NCBI GenBank assembly: GCA_964470965.1 | Contig: CAYYIS010000021.1 | Coordinates: 14,116 to 78,115 of the forward strand | Length of the DNA: 64,000 nt | DNA from: CAYYIS01 sp964470965 | Lineage (GTDB): Bacteria; JAAXHH01; JABIQT01 | Direction: 5' to 3' | Shown: piece after piece, positions 53,040 through 62,446 of the stretch | Numbering within the stretch: the first letter of the stretch is position 1 | How the letters are laid out: every line of letters begins with the position of its first letter | Translations under genes and position numbers: made by a program | Notes under the pieces: generated by a model | Told to the model about the DNA's origin: nothing | What the model saw: only the letters and a program-made list of their open reading frames with translations | The model's database searches: none

Positions 53040-55211
53040 ATGTCGAGCTCCCTCTCATTCAAAATCTATGGTATGGATTGCGCAGAGGAAGTGGCGATCC
53101 TCAAGCGTGAAGTCGGACCGACCGTTGGCGGAGAAGACCGGCTGGCGTTTGATATATTAAACGCCCGGATGATCGTGAGAGTTGATCCGGGCGTGGTGAC
53201 CGCGGACGATGTCATAAAAACCGTGGCGCGGACCGGAATGAGGGGAGAGGTCTGGGTCGATGATGCCAGCGATCAGGACGGCGGCTTCTGGGTGCGACAC
53301 AGTCGCACCGTCATGACCAGCATGAGCGGCTTGATGGCCTGTGTCGGCTTTATTCTGCATGTGGACAGCCGAGGCATTGGCGATGCCCTGGGCTTTGAAG
53401 GCTCCCGGTACTCCCATGATGCGCCAACCGACGCCGTGGTCTGCTACCTGCTGGCCATCCTTGCCGGCACATGGTATGTGCTGCCAAAAGGATGGCTGGC
53501 AGTCCGGCGTCTGCGTCCGGACATGAACCTGCTCATGACCATCGCCGTGGCCGGTGCGATCGGAATTGGTGAATGGTTTGAGGCGTCCATGGTCGCATTC
53601 CTGTTTGCCCTGTCCCTGACACTCGAATCTTGGAGTGTAGGCCGCGCTCGCCGAGCGGTGGCTACATTGATGGATTTGTCTCCTACCACGGCGAGAATGA
53701 TATTGCCGGATGGGGGCGAGCAGCGGTTAACGCCGGAACAGGTCCCGGTCGATGCGCGGGTGCGCGTCGGTCCGGGAGAGCGTATACCTGTGGACGGACG
53801 GGTCGCAAACGGTTCGAGCACGGTCAACCAGGCTCCAATCACTGGGGAAAGCCTGCCGGTGTTAAAGCAGATCGGAGACTCCGTTTTCGCGGGCACAATC
53901 AATGGCGGCGGCTCTTTCGAAGTCTTATGCACCAGGCCCGCGGCGGACACCAGGCTGGCGGGTATCATCCGTCTGGTAGGTGAGGCGCAGAGCAAACGGG
54001 CGCCCTCTGAGCAATGGGTGGAGCGGTTCGCCCGCGTGTATACGCCAGTTATCATGGCTTCGGCGGTGCTCATATTTCTGATTCCTCCACTTTTTATGGG
54101 GGGCGACTGGAACGAATGGATCTACCGGGCACTTGTCCTGGTCGTTATCGGATGTCCGTGCGCTCTGGTCATCTCTACGCCTGTCAGCATCGTTGCTGCC
54201 CTGACAGCTTCCGCACGGCACGGTGTCCTGGTTAAAGGCGGTGTGTATATGGAGGTGCCGGCCCATCTGGCTGCGGTGGCCTTTGATAAAACCGGCACCC
54301 TGTCACAGGGGCGTCCGGAAGTTGTAGCTATAATTCCCATGAAAGACCATACGGGGGAGGAGCTGCTGGCCAGAGCCGCCGCCATGGAGGCCCACAGTGA
54401 CCATCCCATTGCGCGTGCCGTGTTCGACTGTGCTCAGGAGCGGTTAATCAGACTTCGCTCGGCCGACGAGTTTCATATGCTGCCGGGCAAAGGCGTGACC
54501 GCTTCGTTCGATGGCGAGCAGTACTGGATCGGTTCTCATCGGTACCTGGAAGAACGGAAGCAGGGAACCGAAGAAGTCCACCAGATACTCGAAGAACGCG
54601 CCAATCTCGGTCAGACCGTGATGGTTGTCGGCAACGACGATCACGTGTGCGGGATAATCGCCATAGCGGACGCCATCCGTCCGGAGACGCTGGGGACGAT
54701 CCAGGAACTAAGAAGAAACGGAGTGAAGCACCTCGTCATGCTGACCGGTGACAACGAAGGCACTGCCCGGGCATTTGCAAAACAGGCGGAGATCGATGAG
54801 GTGCAAGCGGAGTTACTGCCGGAGAACAAGGTCGCGGTGGTGGAGTCCCTGGTCTCCAAATACGGCAATGTAGCAATGGTAGGCGATGGTATCAACGACG
54901 CACCTGCCATGAGTCGAGCCACCCTGGGCATCGCCATGGGCGCGGCCGGTAGCGATACCGCCATAGAAACTGCAGACATAGCGCTCATGGTCGACGATCT
55001 CTCGAAGCTTCCCTGGCTGATTCGCCATTCAAGAAAAATGCTAACGGTAATAAGGCAGAATATAATAATTGCGCTCCTCATAAAGGCCTTGTTCCTCGTC
55101 CTTACCTTCCTGGGTTACGCCACCCTCTGGGCTGCTATAGGCGCCGACATGGGCGCTTCCCTCGTGGTGATTTTTAACAGTTTACTGCTGTTAAACGGCG
55201 GTGATGAGTGA
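53040..55211 (+). CDS. Heavy-metal P1B-type ATPase (Zn/Cd/Pb group)
   Basis: Exports divalent metal ions across the inner membrane using ATP. The 723 residues begin with an HMA-like domain whose metal site is GMDCAEE, not the usual CxxC. Then come the transmembrane core, the actuator TGESLPVLK, the membrane CPC motif in VIGCPCALVISTP, the phosphorylation site DKTGTLSQG, the ATP-site HSDHPIA (HP motif), and the hinge MVGDGINDAPAM. The last membrane region ends SLVVIFNSLLLLNGGDE. The ion group (Zn/Cd/Pb rather than Cu) is inferred from CPC and the N-terminus. It is convergent with the RND efflux operon. Confidence 0.93.
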   Translation: MSSSLSFKIYGMDCAEEVAILKREVGPTVGGEDRLAFDILNARMIVRVDPGVVTADDVIKTVARTGMRGEVWVDDASDQDGGFWVRHSRTVMTSMSGLMACVGFILHVDSRGIGDALGFEGSRYSHDAPTDAVVCYLLAILAGTWYVLPKGWLAVRRLRPDMNLLMTIAVAGAIGIGEWFEASMVAFLFALSLTLESWSVGRARRAVATLMDLSPTTARMILPDGGEQRLTPEQVPVDARVRVGPGERIPVDGRVANGSSTVNQAPITGESLPVLKQIGDSVFAGTINGGGSFEVLCTRPAADTRLAGIIRLVGEAQSKRAPSEQWVERFARVYTPVIMASAVLIFLIPPLFMGGDWNEWIYRALVLVVIGCPCALVISTPVSIVAALTASARHGVLVKGGVYMEVPAHLAAVAFDKTGTLSQGRPEVVAIIPMKDHTGEELLARAAAMEAHSDHPIARAVFDCAQERLIRLRSADEFHMLPGKGVTASFDGEQYWIGSHRYLEERKQGTEEVHQILEERANLGQTVMVVGNDDHVCGIIAIADAIRPETLGTIQELRRNGVKHLVMLTGDNEGTARAFAKQAEIDEVQAELLPENKVAVVESLVSKYGNVAMVGDGINDAPAMSRATLGIAMGAAGSDTAIETADIALMVDDLSKLPWLIRHSRKMLTVIRQNIIIALLIKALFLVLTFLGYATLWAAIGADMGASLVVIFNSLLLLNGGDE

Positions 55212-55254
55212 GGGAGGGGACTGAAAAAAAACCGGAGGCAGCGCAGCGTGCGTT

Positions 55255-55274
55255 AACGTGGCATTCCACGTTTT
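55255..55274 (+). terminator. Candidate intrinsic terminator of the P-type ATPase gene
   Basis: Stem AACGTGG/CCACGTT (7 bp) with a CATT loop, followed by two further T (TTTT in total). It is short but well placed, 44 bases after the ATPase stop. Confidence 0.5.
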
Positions 55275-55314
55275 ATCAATCCTTATACGATAGATTCCAC
55301 CTGGAGCACAGCGC

Positions 55315-55332
55315 TTACTGTAGGTACAGTAA
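55315..55332. repeat. Perfect 8-base inverted repeat, TTACTGTA-GG-TACAGTAA
   Basis: Symmetry and spacing resemble a bacterial operator, but it lies between the 3' ends of two convergent transcription units. Its role is unknown. Confidence 0.6.
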
Positions 55333-55556
55333 CAGAAATATAATTTACCGGCCGAGCCAAGGTCATGCAGATCCCCGTCGGGGAGAATGATTCACATTGA
55401 TGGGAGTCGGGAAGGCGGGATGTATTTGGACATTATTGGCGGAAATTTAGGAAACCTAAAGTCGAATAAATTTAGAGGTATAGCACGGCTTACGGATTCG
55501 GACAGTTTCTGTAAGAATGCCAGTGCAGACCACACGGACCAGCTATCGTGCACACC

Positions 55557-58500
55557 CTAGTCGTCCGTCACTACGGCTCCTGATTTCACCATAAAATAGA
55601 CCACCGGTATCACTACCAGTGTCAGAATGATCGCCGATGCCATGCCTCCGACCATTGGGGCGGCGATGCGTTGCATGACGTCCGATCCTGTGCCGACGCC
55701 CCACATGATAGGTAACAGGCCGGCAACGGTGGACGTTACCGTCATCATGATCGGGCGGACACGTTCCGACGCGCCTTCGACGATCGCGGTCATAAGATCC
55801 GCGCGCGTTTTCAGCTTTCCTTCATTCTGCCATCTCTTGTATGCTTGTTCCAAGTACACCAGCATCAATACACCGGTTTCGGCCGCCACGCCGGCCAGCG
55901 CGATGAACCCAACGCCGACGGCGACGCTGAAGTCATAATCGAGCCAGTACATCAACCAAATACCGCCGATCAGCGCGAACGGTAGTGATAGCATGACGAT
56001 CAAGCTTTCGGTCACACGCCGGAAGTTGAGGTAGAGCAGCATCAGTATGATAATCAAGGTGAACGGTACTATGATCTGGAGCCTTTGTTGAGCACGTTCC
56101 ATGTACTCATACTGTCCGCTCCACACCATGCTGTAGCCGGGGGGCAGGGACACACGCTCTTTCACGATCTGGCGGGCAACATCCACATAAGTACCTACAT
56201 CGGTGTCCGTCAGATCCACATACACCCAAGCGGTGCGCCTAGCATTTTCTGATTTGATGCCCGGCGGTCCTTTGCTCAGTTTGATCCGCGCTACCTGGCC
56301 GATGGGGATCTGGGCGCCGGTAGGCGTCGGAATCAGGACCTGTCTCAGGCTGGTGATGTCGTCCCGTAGTTCCCGGGCATACCGGACATTTACCGGATAG
56401 CGTTCCAGCCCCTCCACGGTCTGCGTCACGTTCATACCGCCGATAGCGGACAGGATCACATCCTGCACATCGCCCACGGTCAATCCGTATCGGCTTGCTT
56501 CCTTGCGGTCGATGGTGAAGTCCAAATAATTGCCGCCGACCGTTTTTTCCGGAAAAACGCTCAGGGTTCCCGGCACATCACGCAACACGAGTGCGATTTC
56601 CTGAGCCAGGTCCGACAGCACCTCCAGATCGTCTCCCATGAATTTGATGCCTACCGGGGTCTTGATACCGGTGGACAGCATGTCGATCCTGGTCCTGATA
56701 GGCATGGTCCAGGCATTGGTAAGTCCCGGAAACTGAATAGCGGCATTCAATTCCTGAACCAGTTTGTCCGGTGTCATGCCGGGACGCCATTCGCCTTCCG
56801 GTTTTAACGTGATGGTTGTCTCTATCATCGACAGAGGTGCCGGATCGGTCGCGGTCTCGGCCCGGCCGATTTTGCCGAACACATTATGAACTTCAGGAAA
56901 TGTGCGGATAATTTTATCGGTCTGCTGCAGCAGTTCCTTGGCTTTGGTTATGGAGATACCGGGATCAGTAGTGGGCATGTACAGCAGATCACCCTCATAC
57001 AGCGGCGGCATGAATTCCGATCCAATTCGTTGTACTGGATACCATGTAACGCCCAGCACCGCCAGCGTCAGGAGTAACACCCCCCAGCGCAGTCGGAGCG
57101 CCATACGGATGACGGGCCGGTATATAAATAGGAGCAGCCGGCTCAATGGGTTCTTCGATTCGGAACGGATTCGCCCGCGGATCAGATATCCCATCAGCAC
57201 AGGTGTGAGTGTAATCGACATCATGGCCGATGCAGCCATGGCGTATGTTTTGGTATAGGCCAGCGGCTTGAACAAACGTCCTTCCTGGGATTCCAGAGCG
57301 AAAATCGGTAAAAAGGATAGCGTTACGATCAGCAGGGAATAGAAAAGGGCCGGCCCCACTTCTTTGGCCGCACCGGCGATGATTTGCCAGTGGGGCTTTG
57401 TCCCCCGAAACCGTTCCAGATGTTTATGGGCGTTCTCTATCAGGACAATCTCACCGTCCACCATGGCACCCATGGCAATGGCGATACCGCCCAGTGACAT
57501 GATATTCGCGTTGATGCCTTGGTAGGCCATCACGATAAACGAGATCAGAATGCCGAGCGGCAGCGTAACGATGGCCACGAATGCGGAACGGACGTGGAGC
57601 AGAAAAAGAACGCAAATCAGTGCGACGATCATCATTTCTTCAAATAATTTTTCCGTGAGATTGGCGATTGCACGTTCAATCAACCCCGCCCGATTGTATG
57701 CCTGGATGATTTCAACACCATCCGGAAGCCCTGCCTTCAGCTCTTCCAGTCGTTGCTCCACCGATTCGATGACCTTGAGTGCATTCTCTCCGTACCTCAT
57801 CACCACAATGCCGCCGACGATCTCGCCTTCACCGTTCCACTCTGCGATGCCCCGGCGGAGTTCAGGCCCCAGGTGGATGTCTGCCACTTGCTTCAAGAGG
57901 ATCGGAGTCCCGTTCATATCCACTCCGAGTGGCACGTCCTCCAGATCTTCGATGGACCGGATGTACCCCAGTCCACGAACCATGAATTCGGTCTCCGCCA
58001 TCTCCACCAGCCGCCCGCCTACATCGCTGTTGCTGCGCTGAATGGCCGTCCTGACCTTGTTGAGAGGAATGTCGTAGATCAATAGTCTGTTGGGATCCAC
58101 CTCCACCTGGTACTGCTTTACGTATCCGCCGATACTGGCCACTTCGGCAACGCCGGGAACGGAGGTAAGCTCATACCTGAGGTACCAGTCCTGAATCGAG
58201 CGCAACTCGGCCAGATTGTGCCGATCGCTCTTGAGGACGTATTCGTAGACCCAGCCCACCCCGGTCGCATCGGGACCGAGAGTGGGCGTGATGCCCGGAG
58301 GCAGACGGTTGGAGACATAGTTGAGCGACTCCAGTACGCGGCTTCGGGCCCAGTACAGATCGGTGCCGTCCTCGAAGATGACGTAGACAAAACTCAGGCC
58401 GAAGAAACTGTAGCCCCGGACTGTCTTGGCGAAGGGAACCGCCAGCATGGCAGTGGTCAGCGGATAAGTCACCTGATCTTCCACCACTTGCGGTGACTGG

Positions 58501-58664
58501 CCGGGATAGTCCGTTTGTACGATCACCTGGACGTCCGACAGATCTGGGATTGCGTCTACCGGTATCGACACCAGTGCCAACACTCCGCCAAGCGTCACGA
58601 TGATGGTGCCTACGATGACTAAGAACCGGTTATCCACCGACCGTTGTATGATGTCTCGCAACAT
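55557..58664 (-). CDS. cusA: CusA/CzcA-family heavy-metal RND efflux pump
   Basis: Inner-membrane proton-driven trimer that exports metal ions through a TolC channel. The 1035 residues and the sequence (DVQVIVQTDYPGQSPQVVEDQVTYP, FGKIGRAETATDPAPLSMIETTI, RIDMLSTGIKTPVGIK, GGIWLMYWLDYDFSVAVG, IALAGVAAETGVLMLVYL) are closest to CusA. Twelve membrane helices fit the RND plan. The substrate could be Cu/Ag or Zn/Co/Cd: the segment TTDPGIS has Ile where, from memory, CusA has Met, so copper specificity is not certain. It is the last gene of the TolC-CusB-CusA operon. Confidence 0.93.
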   Translation of the reverse strand: MLRDIIQRSVDNRFLVIVGTIIVTLGGVLALVSIPVDAIPDLSDVQVIVQTDYPGQSPQVVEDQVTYPLTTAMLAVPFAKTVRGYSFFGLSFVYVIFEDGTDLYWARSRVLESLNYVSNRLPPGITPTLGPDATGVGWVYEYVLKSDRHNLAELRSIQDWYLRYELTSVPGVAEVASIGGYVKQYQVEVDPNRLLIYDIPLNKVRTAIQRSNSDVGGRLVEMAETEFMVRGLGYIRSIEDLEDVPLGVDMNGTPILLKQVADIHLGPELRRGIAEWNGEGEIVGGIVVMRYGENALKVIESVEQRLEELKAGLPDGVEIIQAYNRAGLIERAIANLTEKLFEEMMIVALICVLFLLHVRSAFVAIVTLPLGILISFIVMAYQGINANIMSLGGIAIAMGAMVDGEIVLIENAHKHLERFRGTKPHWQIIAGAAKEVGPALFYSLLIVTLSFLPIFALESQEGRLFKPLAYTKTYAMAASAMMSITLTPVLMGYLIRGRIRSESKNPLSRLLLFIYRPVIRMALRLRWGVLLLTLAVLGVTWYPVQRIGSEFMPPLYEGDLLYMPTTDPGISITKAKELLQQTDKIIRTFPEVHNVFGKIGRAETATDPAPLSMIETTITLKPEGEWRPGMTPDKLVQELNAAIQFPGLTNAWTMPIRTRIDMLSTGIKTPVGIKFMGDDLEVLSDLAQEIALVLRDVPGTLSVFPEKTVGGNYLDFTIDRKEASRYGLTVGDVQDVILSAIGGMNVTQTVEGLERYPVNVRYARELRDDITSLRQVLIPTPTGAQIPIGQVARIKLSKGPPGIKSENARRTAWVYVDLTDTDVGTYVDVARQIVKERVSLPPGYSMVWSGQYEYMERAQQRLQIIVPFTLIIILMLLYLNFRRVTESLIVMLSLPFALIGGIWLMYWLDYDFSVAVGVGFIALAGVAAETGVLMLVYLEQAYKRWQNEGKLKTRADLMTAIVEGASERVRPIMMTVTSTVAGLLPIMWGVGTGSDVMQRIAAPMVGGMASAIILTLVVIPVVYFMVKSGAVVTDD

Positions 58665-58731
58665 AGTTGATTCCCGTTTTCTATCGTGGATTTGTTACTG
58701 TCCGCTGACCTCTGGTCCCACCCGCCGGCAT

Positions 58732-60291
58732 TTACCGCCGGGGCGCAAGCATTTTTAAGATCGCTTCCTTCAGTCGGCTTTCGGAATCTAGCAAGAACTG
58801 TGCAGAAGTCACCACGTTGTCGTTCGGAGCAACGCCGGTGAGAATCTGAACGAGGCCGCCCTGGCCCTCAACGCCCAGTACCACTTCCCGAGGTTCGAAC
58901 TTCCCACCGCCGAGCGCGACAAACACTATGTCCCTCGTGCCGGTGCGTAAGATCGCATCGTCCGGAACCACGGTAACGGCATCACGCATGTGTACCTTGA
59001 GGTTGACGTTGGCATACATATTGGGCTTCAGTTCGAGGCGCGGATTCGGGAATACCAAGCGTACCTTGACATCTCGTGTCTTCTGGTCCAGGTATGGATA
59101 CACGTAGTCTACCCTGCCACGGTACATTGTGCCCGGATTATACGGCAGGGACATTTCGACCATCTGCCCCTGCTTGATCCAGGGGGCCTCTTGTTCGTAG
59201 AAATGGGCGAACAGCCAGACAGTCGAAAGGTCTGCCAGCCGATACAGGTCCATGCCGGGTATCACCCGCATGCCCTGCTCTGCATGTTTTTCGACCACGA
59301 ATCCGTTCGACGGTGCGTAGATTGTCATGGATTTCGTGACGGAACCCCGTTTCTCAAGCGCCTGGATTTGCTCTTCCGAAATGTCCCAGTACTGCAGCCT
59401 GCGCCGCGCCGCTTCCAGCAGAGACCGGGCGCCCGAGGCAATGGATGCCACGGAGCTATCGCCCAGCTTTTGACTGTTGCGGTAAGCCAGGAGATATTCT
59501 TCCTGGGTCGAAACCAGCTGCGGCGAATAGACTTCCAGCATCGGCTGCCCGGTCCGGACTGCCTGTCCGGTCTGATCCACATGCATGCGTTCGATCCAGC
59601 CACTGTATTTGATATTAACCCGCGAAAACGTCTCTTCATTATAATCCACATGGCTGACCGACCGAATGGAACGATACAGATTCTCCCGCCGCACCGGCGT
59701 GGTCTGCACCCCGATATTCTGCATAGTCACCGGATCGATTACTACGGTCGGTCCTGTCGACCCTTCCTCACCTTCATAGACCGGAACCATTTCCATACCC
59801 ATGGGTGATTTACCCGGCTTGTCGGAAACGAATGTGGGATCCATCGGTGCCTGCCAGTACAGTATCTTTCTGCCCTGATTTTCGCCCGCATCTGCCACTG
59901 CGATAGCTTGGTCGGGCATCTGCTCCATGCTCCGTGCCGATTCGGCTTTTACCAGGTCCATCCGGCAGATAGGGCATTGCCTGAACTCCGCGGACGTTAT
60001 TTCCGGGTGCATCGGACAAGTCCATCCACCGGCTGCCTCCACCGTTTCGTGCACATCTCCGGAGTGGTTTTCCGCTACAGCGCTTCCTGTTTCCTTCGCC
60101 TCATCCATGTTGACCGCCACCAGGTCCATTTTGCAGATAGGGCATTGCCCCGCTGCCCTCACCAGCACATCCGGATGCATGCCGCAAGTCCATACCTGAT
60201 CGGACTGCGAGGCCGTATCGGCAGCCTGTTCCGCGCCGCCGCACCCGATCAGTATGGTGGCGGTGATCATGAGGAATAATCGGATACACAT
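58732..60291 (-). CDS. cusB: CusB-type periplasmic adaptor with three N-terminal metal-binding modules
   Basis: Membrane-fusion protein linking the RND pump to its channel. The 519 residues start with a lipoprotein signal (TATILIGCGG). Two heavy-metal-binding modules follow, WTCGMHPDVLVRAAGQCPIC and WTCPMHPEITSAEFRQCPIC (each then MDLV), and a third Cys-less copy ILYWQAPMDPTFVSDKPGKS. The adaptor body (lipoyl, hairpin, beta-barrel) includes YSGWIERMHVDQTGQAVRTG and LVQILTGVAPNDNVV. Metal binding through Cys, His and Met is expected. The gene lies 67 bases upstream of cusA and 15 bases downstream of the TolC-like gene. Confidence 0.93.
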   Translation of the reverse strand: MCIRLFLMITATILIGCGGAEQAADTASQSDQVWTCGMHPDVLVRAAGQCPICKMDLVAVNMDEAKETGSAVAENHSGDVHETVEAAGGWTCPMHPEITSAEFRQCPICRMDLVKAESARSMEQMPDQAIAVADAGENQGRKILYWQAPMDPTFVSDKPGKSPMGMEMVPVYEGEEGSTGPTVVIDPVTMQNIGVQTTPVRRENLYRSIRSVSHVDYNEETFSRVNIKYSGWIERMHVDQTGQAVRTGQPMLEVYSPQLVSTQEEYLLAYRNSQKLGDSSVASIASGARSLLEAARRRLQYWDISEEQIQALEKRGSVTKSMTIYAPSNGFVVEKHAEQGMRVIPGMDLYRLADLSTVWLFAHFYEQEAPWIKQGQMVEMSLPYNPGTMYRGRVDYVYPYLDQKTRDVKVRLVFPNPRLELKPNMYANVNLKVHMRDAVTVVPDDAILRTGTRDIVFVALGGGKFEPREVVLGVEGQGGLVQILTGVAPNDNVVTSAQFLLDSESRLKEAILKMLAPRR

Positions 60292-60306
60292 CCTATCTAT
60301 CCTCCA

Positions 60307-61569
60307 TCATCGGGGTAACTCCCCTCCAGCTGCCCATTCCAGAGCAGCGACGTGTTTGCGGTAATCTGCCTGCTGGCGGATATAGTTGAGCCGCATCTGC
60401 AGCAGCGTGCGCTCCGCATCCAGCAGGTTGAGGAAATCCAGGTTTCCGGTCTGATACGCGGCTACTGAGGACTCCAGACTGCTTTCTGCCTGGGCCATCA
60501 TGCCCTGGTCGTAAAGGTCGAGGGTCTGCGCCGTATTCCTCATCCGGCCGTAGGCGTCGGCTATCTCGGCGCGAATCGTATTCGCTATGTTCTGCCGGGT
60601 CATCTCGTGCGCCAAACCTGTCGCCGTAGCCTCATCCACCGCGGCGCGGCGGCGGTGGCGGTGTATTGGGATATTCAGGCCGACCATGATGCCGAAGGCG
60701 TCCTTACCCGCGTCGGACACTACGCTGGACTTCTTTGGAATGGTTATGTACGACGCCTGCACGTTGAAATCTGGCCGGAACGCCAGATTGGCTACCCGTA
60801 ACATTAGGTCGCTCCGGCGGATACGGGCGTCCACTTCCAGTAATTCCTGTCGCGTCGTCAATGCTTGGTGTACGATTGAGGATTCGGGAATGGTATATCG
60901 GTTCAGATCGATCTTCGTTACCGTTCCTACCCGTGTATCCGGGGCTCGGTCCCTAACCGCATTGATACGGGCCACAATACCGGCTCTCGCACGGTTGAAT
61001 CCGAGCCGCCGTTCCAGCACGGTGGATGCCTCCACCTGCGACTTTAGGACGCTGGTCTGGCTGCCCGTTCCTGTGGCGTATTGTTCCTCGGCAACCCGGG
61101 TAAACCGTTGGAGGACTGAGCGGTAGTCATTCAGTATGTGAATTGATCGATCTATGCGATACAGGTCGTAGTAGGCTCGTTTGACCTGGAACGCCACATC
61201 CCTCTCGGTCGCATGGCGCTGTGCTTCGATAGCCGCCGCTTCCTCATCTACCATGTCTCCGCGCAGTCCTGTTTTACCGGGATATGGGATCCTTTGCGAA
61301 AGCAAGAACACGTTGGTTTGCGGTCCTACTCTGGTTTCGGGTGTGGACGCCCACCGGGTGTAGCTGAACATCGGATCGTCCCAGGCACTGACGTGGTGCC
61401 GACGATGCCGGGCGGCATCCCACCGGTATTGAGCCGCTTTGAGCGTTGGATTACGTTCCAGCGCTTCCGCGATCAATTGGTCCAGCTCAGCCGGCATTTC
61501 GCGCTGGGCGAACGCTGCCAGGGGCATACAGGCCAGCATGACAATAATGTATCTTATCATCGCGAACAT
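60307..61569 (-). CDS. TolC-family outer-membrane efflux protein (CusC-like)
   Basis: A 420-residue outer-membrane channel subunit with a signal peptide (IIVMLACMPLAAFAQ). TolC-family repeats include LIAEALERNPTLKAAQYRW, VKRAYYDLYRIDRSI, YATGTGSQTSVLKSQVEAS and the second repeat YQTGNLDFLNLLDAERTLLQ. It is the first gene of the three-gene efflux operon, with AAGGAG 9 bases before its ATG. Upstream lies a repeat region and then a Cys-rich secreted protein on the same strand. Confidence 0.92.
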   Translation of the reverse strand: MFAMIRYIIVMLACMPLAAFAQREMPAELDQLIAEALERNPTLKAAQYRWDAARHRRHHVSAWDDPMFSYTRWASTPETRVGPQTNVFLLSQRIPYPGKTGLRGDMVDEEAAAIEAQRHATERDVAFQVKRAYYDLYRIDRSIHILNDYRSVLQRFTRVAEEQYATGTGSQTSVLKSQVEASTVLERRLGFNRARAGIVARINAVRDRAPDTRVGTVTKIDLNRYTIPESSIVHQALTTRQELLEVDARIRRSDLMLRVANLAFRPDFNVQASYITIPKKSSVVSDAGKDAFGIMVGLNIPIHRHRRRAAVDEATATGLAHEMTRQNIANTIRAEIADAYGRMRNTAQTLDLYDQGMMAQAESSLESSVAAYQTGNLDFLNLLDAERTLLQMRLNYIRQQADYRKHVAALEWAAGGELPR

Positions 61570-61610
61570 CGTACACGACTCCTTGATTACATTGTAAATA
61601 GATCCAGGGG

Positions 61611-61691
61611 AAAACCGGGATCCGAAAACCGGGATCCAGTGTCTTTAAACGACCTGATGAACGGCATGTCATCCCGGCCTCGGAGCCGGGA
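61611..61691. repeat. Tandem 14-base repeat and REP-like hairpin upstream of the efflux operon
   Basis: AAAACCGGGATCC occurs at 61611-61623 and again at 61625-61637. A hairpin TCCCGGC-CTCGGA-GCCGGGA lies at 61672-61691. The CCCGGC/GCCGGG text with GGATCC resembles REP-type intergenic palindromes that move within genomes. No other full copy is visible in this window. Confidence 0.5.
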
Positions 61692-61804
61692 CCCCCTTGC
61701 ATATGGCAACAGGCTATTCAGACGGTACATTGCCGCATGCGTGGAGACCCTGGATGGGCAGGAATGGCCGGACTTATTATCAGGTTATCGAAAAAAGTGT
61801 AAGA

Positions 61805-62239
61805 TCAGATGAGATATGTACAGAAGAGAATACGTAAAGGTGGAGAGAGATCGTTCAAAAATGATAAGCTGTGTGCCGGTGCAATCCGGGAAATGGACAT
61901 GGTATCCACTGTCTGATCAGTAGACACTGTCAGCGCCGGCAGAGACATATCAGATCCGTTGTATCGCGGTATCGGTGTTGTAAGAAGCACGCCTTTGCCA
62001 CGGGCTACCCGCACCTCATCGCAGCACGTATAGGCATCGGAGACAATTTCAAGCTCACAGGTTGCTTCCGGGTCCGGCATGGTGCAGCAGGCATGGGGCC
62101 CGTCCACGGGTTCCTCGGACGTATAGTCCATCAGCGTGGCATCCCTATTCGTCATGGAACAGGCCATGGAGACTGAGGCCGCGGTAACCGGCGGAAAAAG
62201 CAGCGTGATGAAAAGCAGCAAGGTGCAGAATTGTGTCAT
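61805..62239 (-). CDS. Cys-rich secreted protein, unknown function
   Basis: A 144-residue protein with a signal peptide (FCTLLLFITLLFPPVTAAS). The mature part is rich in Cys (SMACSMT, HACCTMP, ATCELE, YTCCDE) with Met and His nearby, which suits periplasmic metal binding. It is 236 bases upstream of the efflux operon on the same strand and could be a sensor, chaperone or buffer for the same metal. ATG 62239 is chosen by the signal peptide; the ribosome-binding site is weak. Family not recognised. Confidence 0.6.
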   Translation of the reverse strand: MTQFCTLLLFITLLFPPVTAASVSMACSMTNRDATLMDYTSEEPVDGPHACCTMPDPEATCELEIVSDAYTCCDEVRVARGKGVLLTTPIPRYNGSDMSLPALTVSTDQTVDTMSISRIAPAHSLSFLNDLSPPLRILFCTYLI

Positions 62240-62284
62240 TTCAAGTTGCCCAAATTTAGGTTGCAAAAAATAACTATAGTAATA

Positions 62285-62313
62285 TATATAAGTCTGTAAT
62301 AGCTTCTTTGCAA
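62285..62313 (-). promoter_or_regulatory. Candidate promoter of the Cys-rich protein gene
   Basis: On the minus strand TTGCAA (62313-62308), a 17-base spacer, then TATATA (62290-62285), about 45 bases before ATG 62239. Each hexamer matches 4 of 6. Confidence 0.35.
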
Positions 62314-62446
62314 GCTTGAAATTGAAAATGACTCTTAATATTCGAATCAACCCTTCATTGACATCAATGATTTTTTCGGGTACGTTTCTGATCACAATCA
62401 TTCCAAATAACTGTCTTGGAATTCATTTCTCACCTGGGAAACTACA

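Larger units (their letters stand above)
55212..55556. other. Gene-free stretch between convergent metal-efflux genes
   Basis: 345 bases with no supported gene. It holds the terminator at 55255-55274 and the inverted repeat at 55315-55332, listed separately. Confidence 0.55.

Noticed and set aside
55208..55390. 60-residue frame after the P-type ATPase
   Set aside because: It overlaps the ATPase stop, spans the predicted terminator and has no recognisable features.
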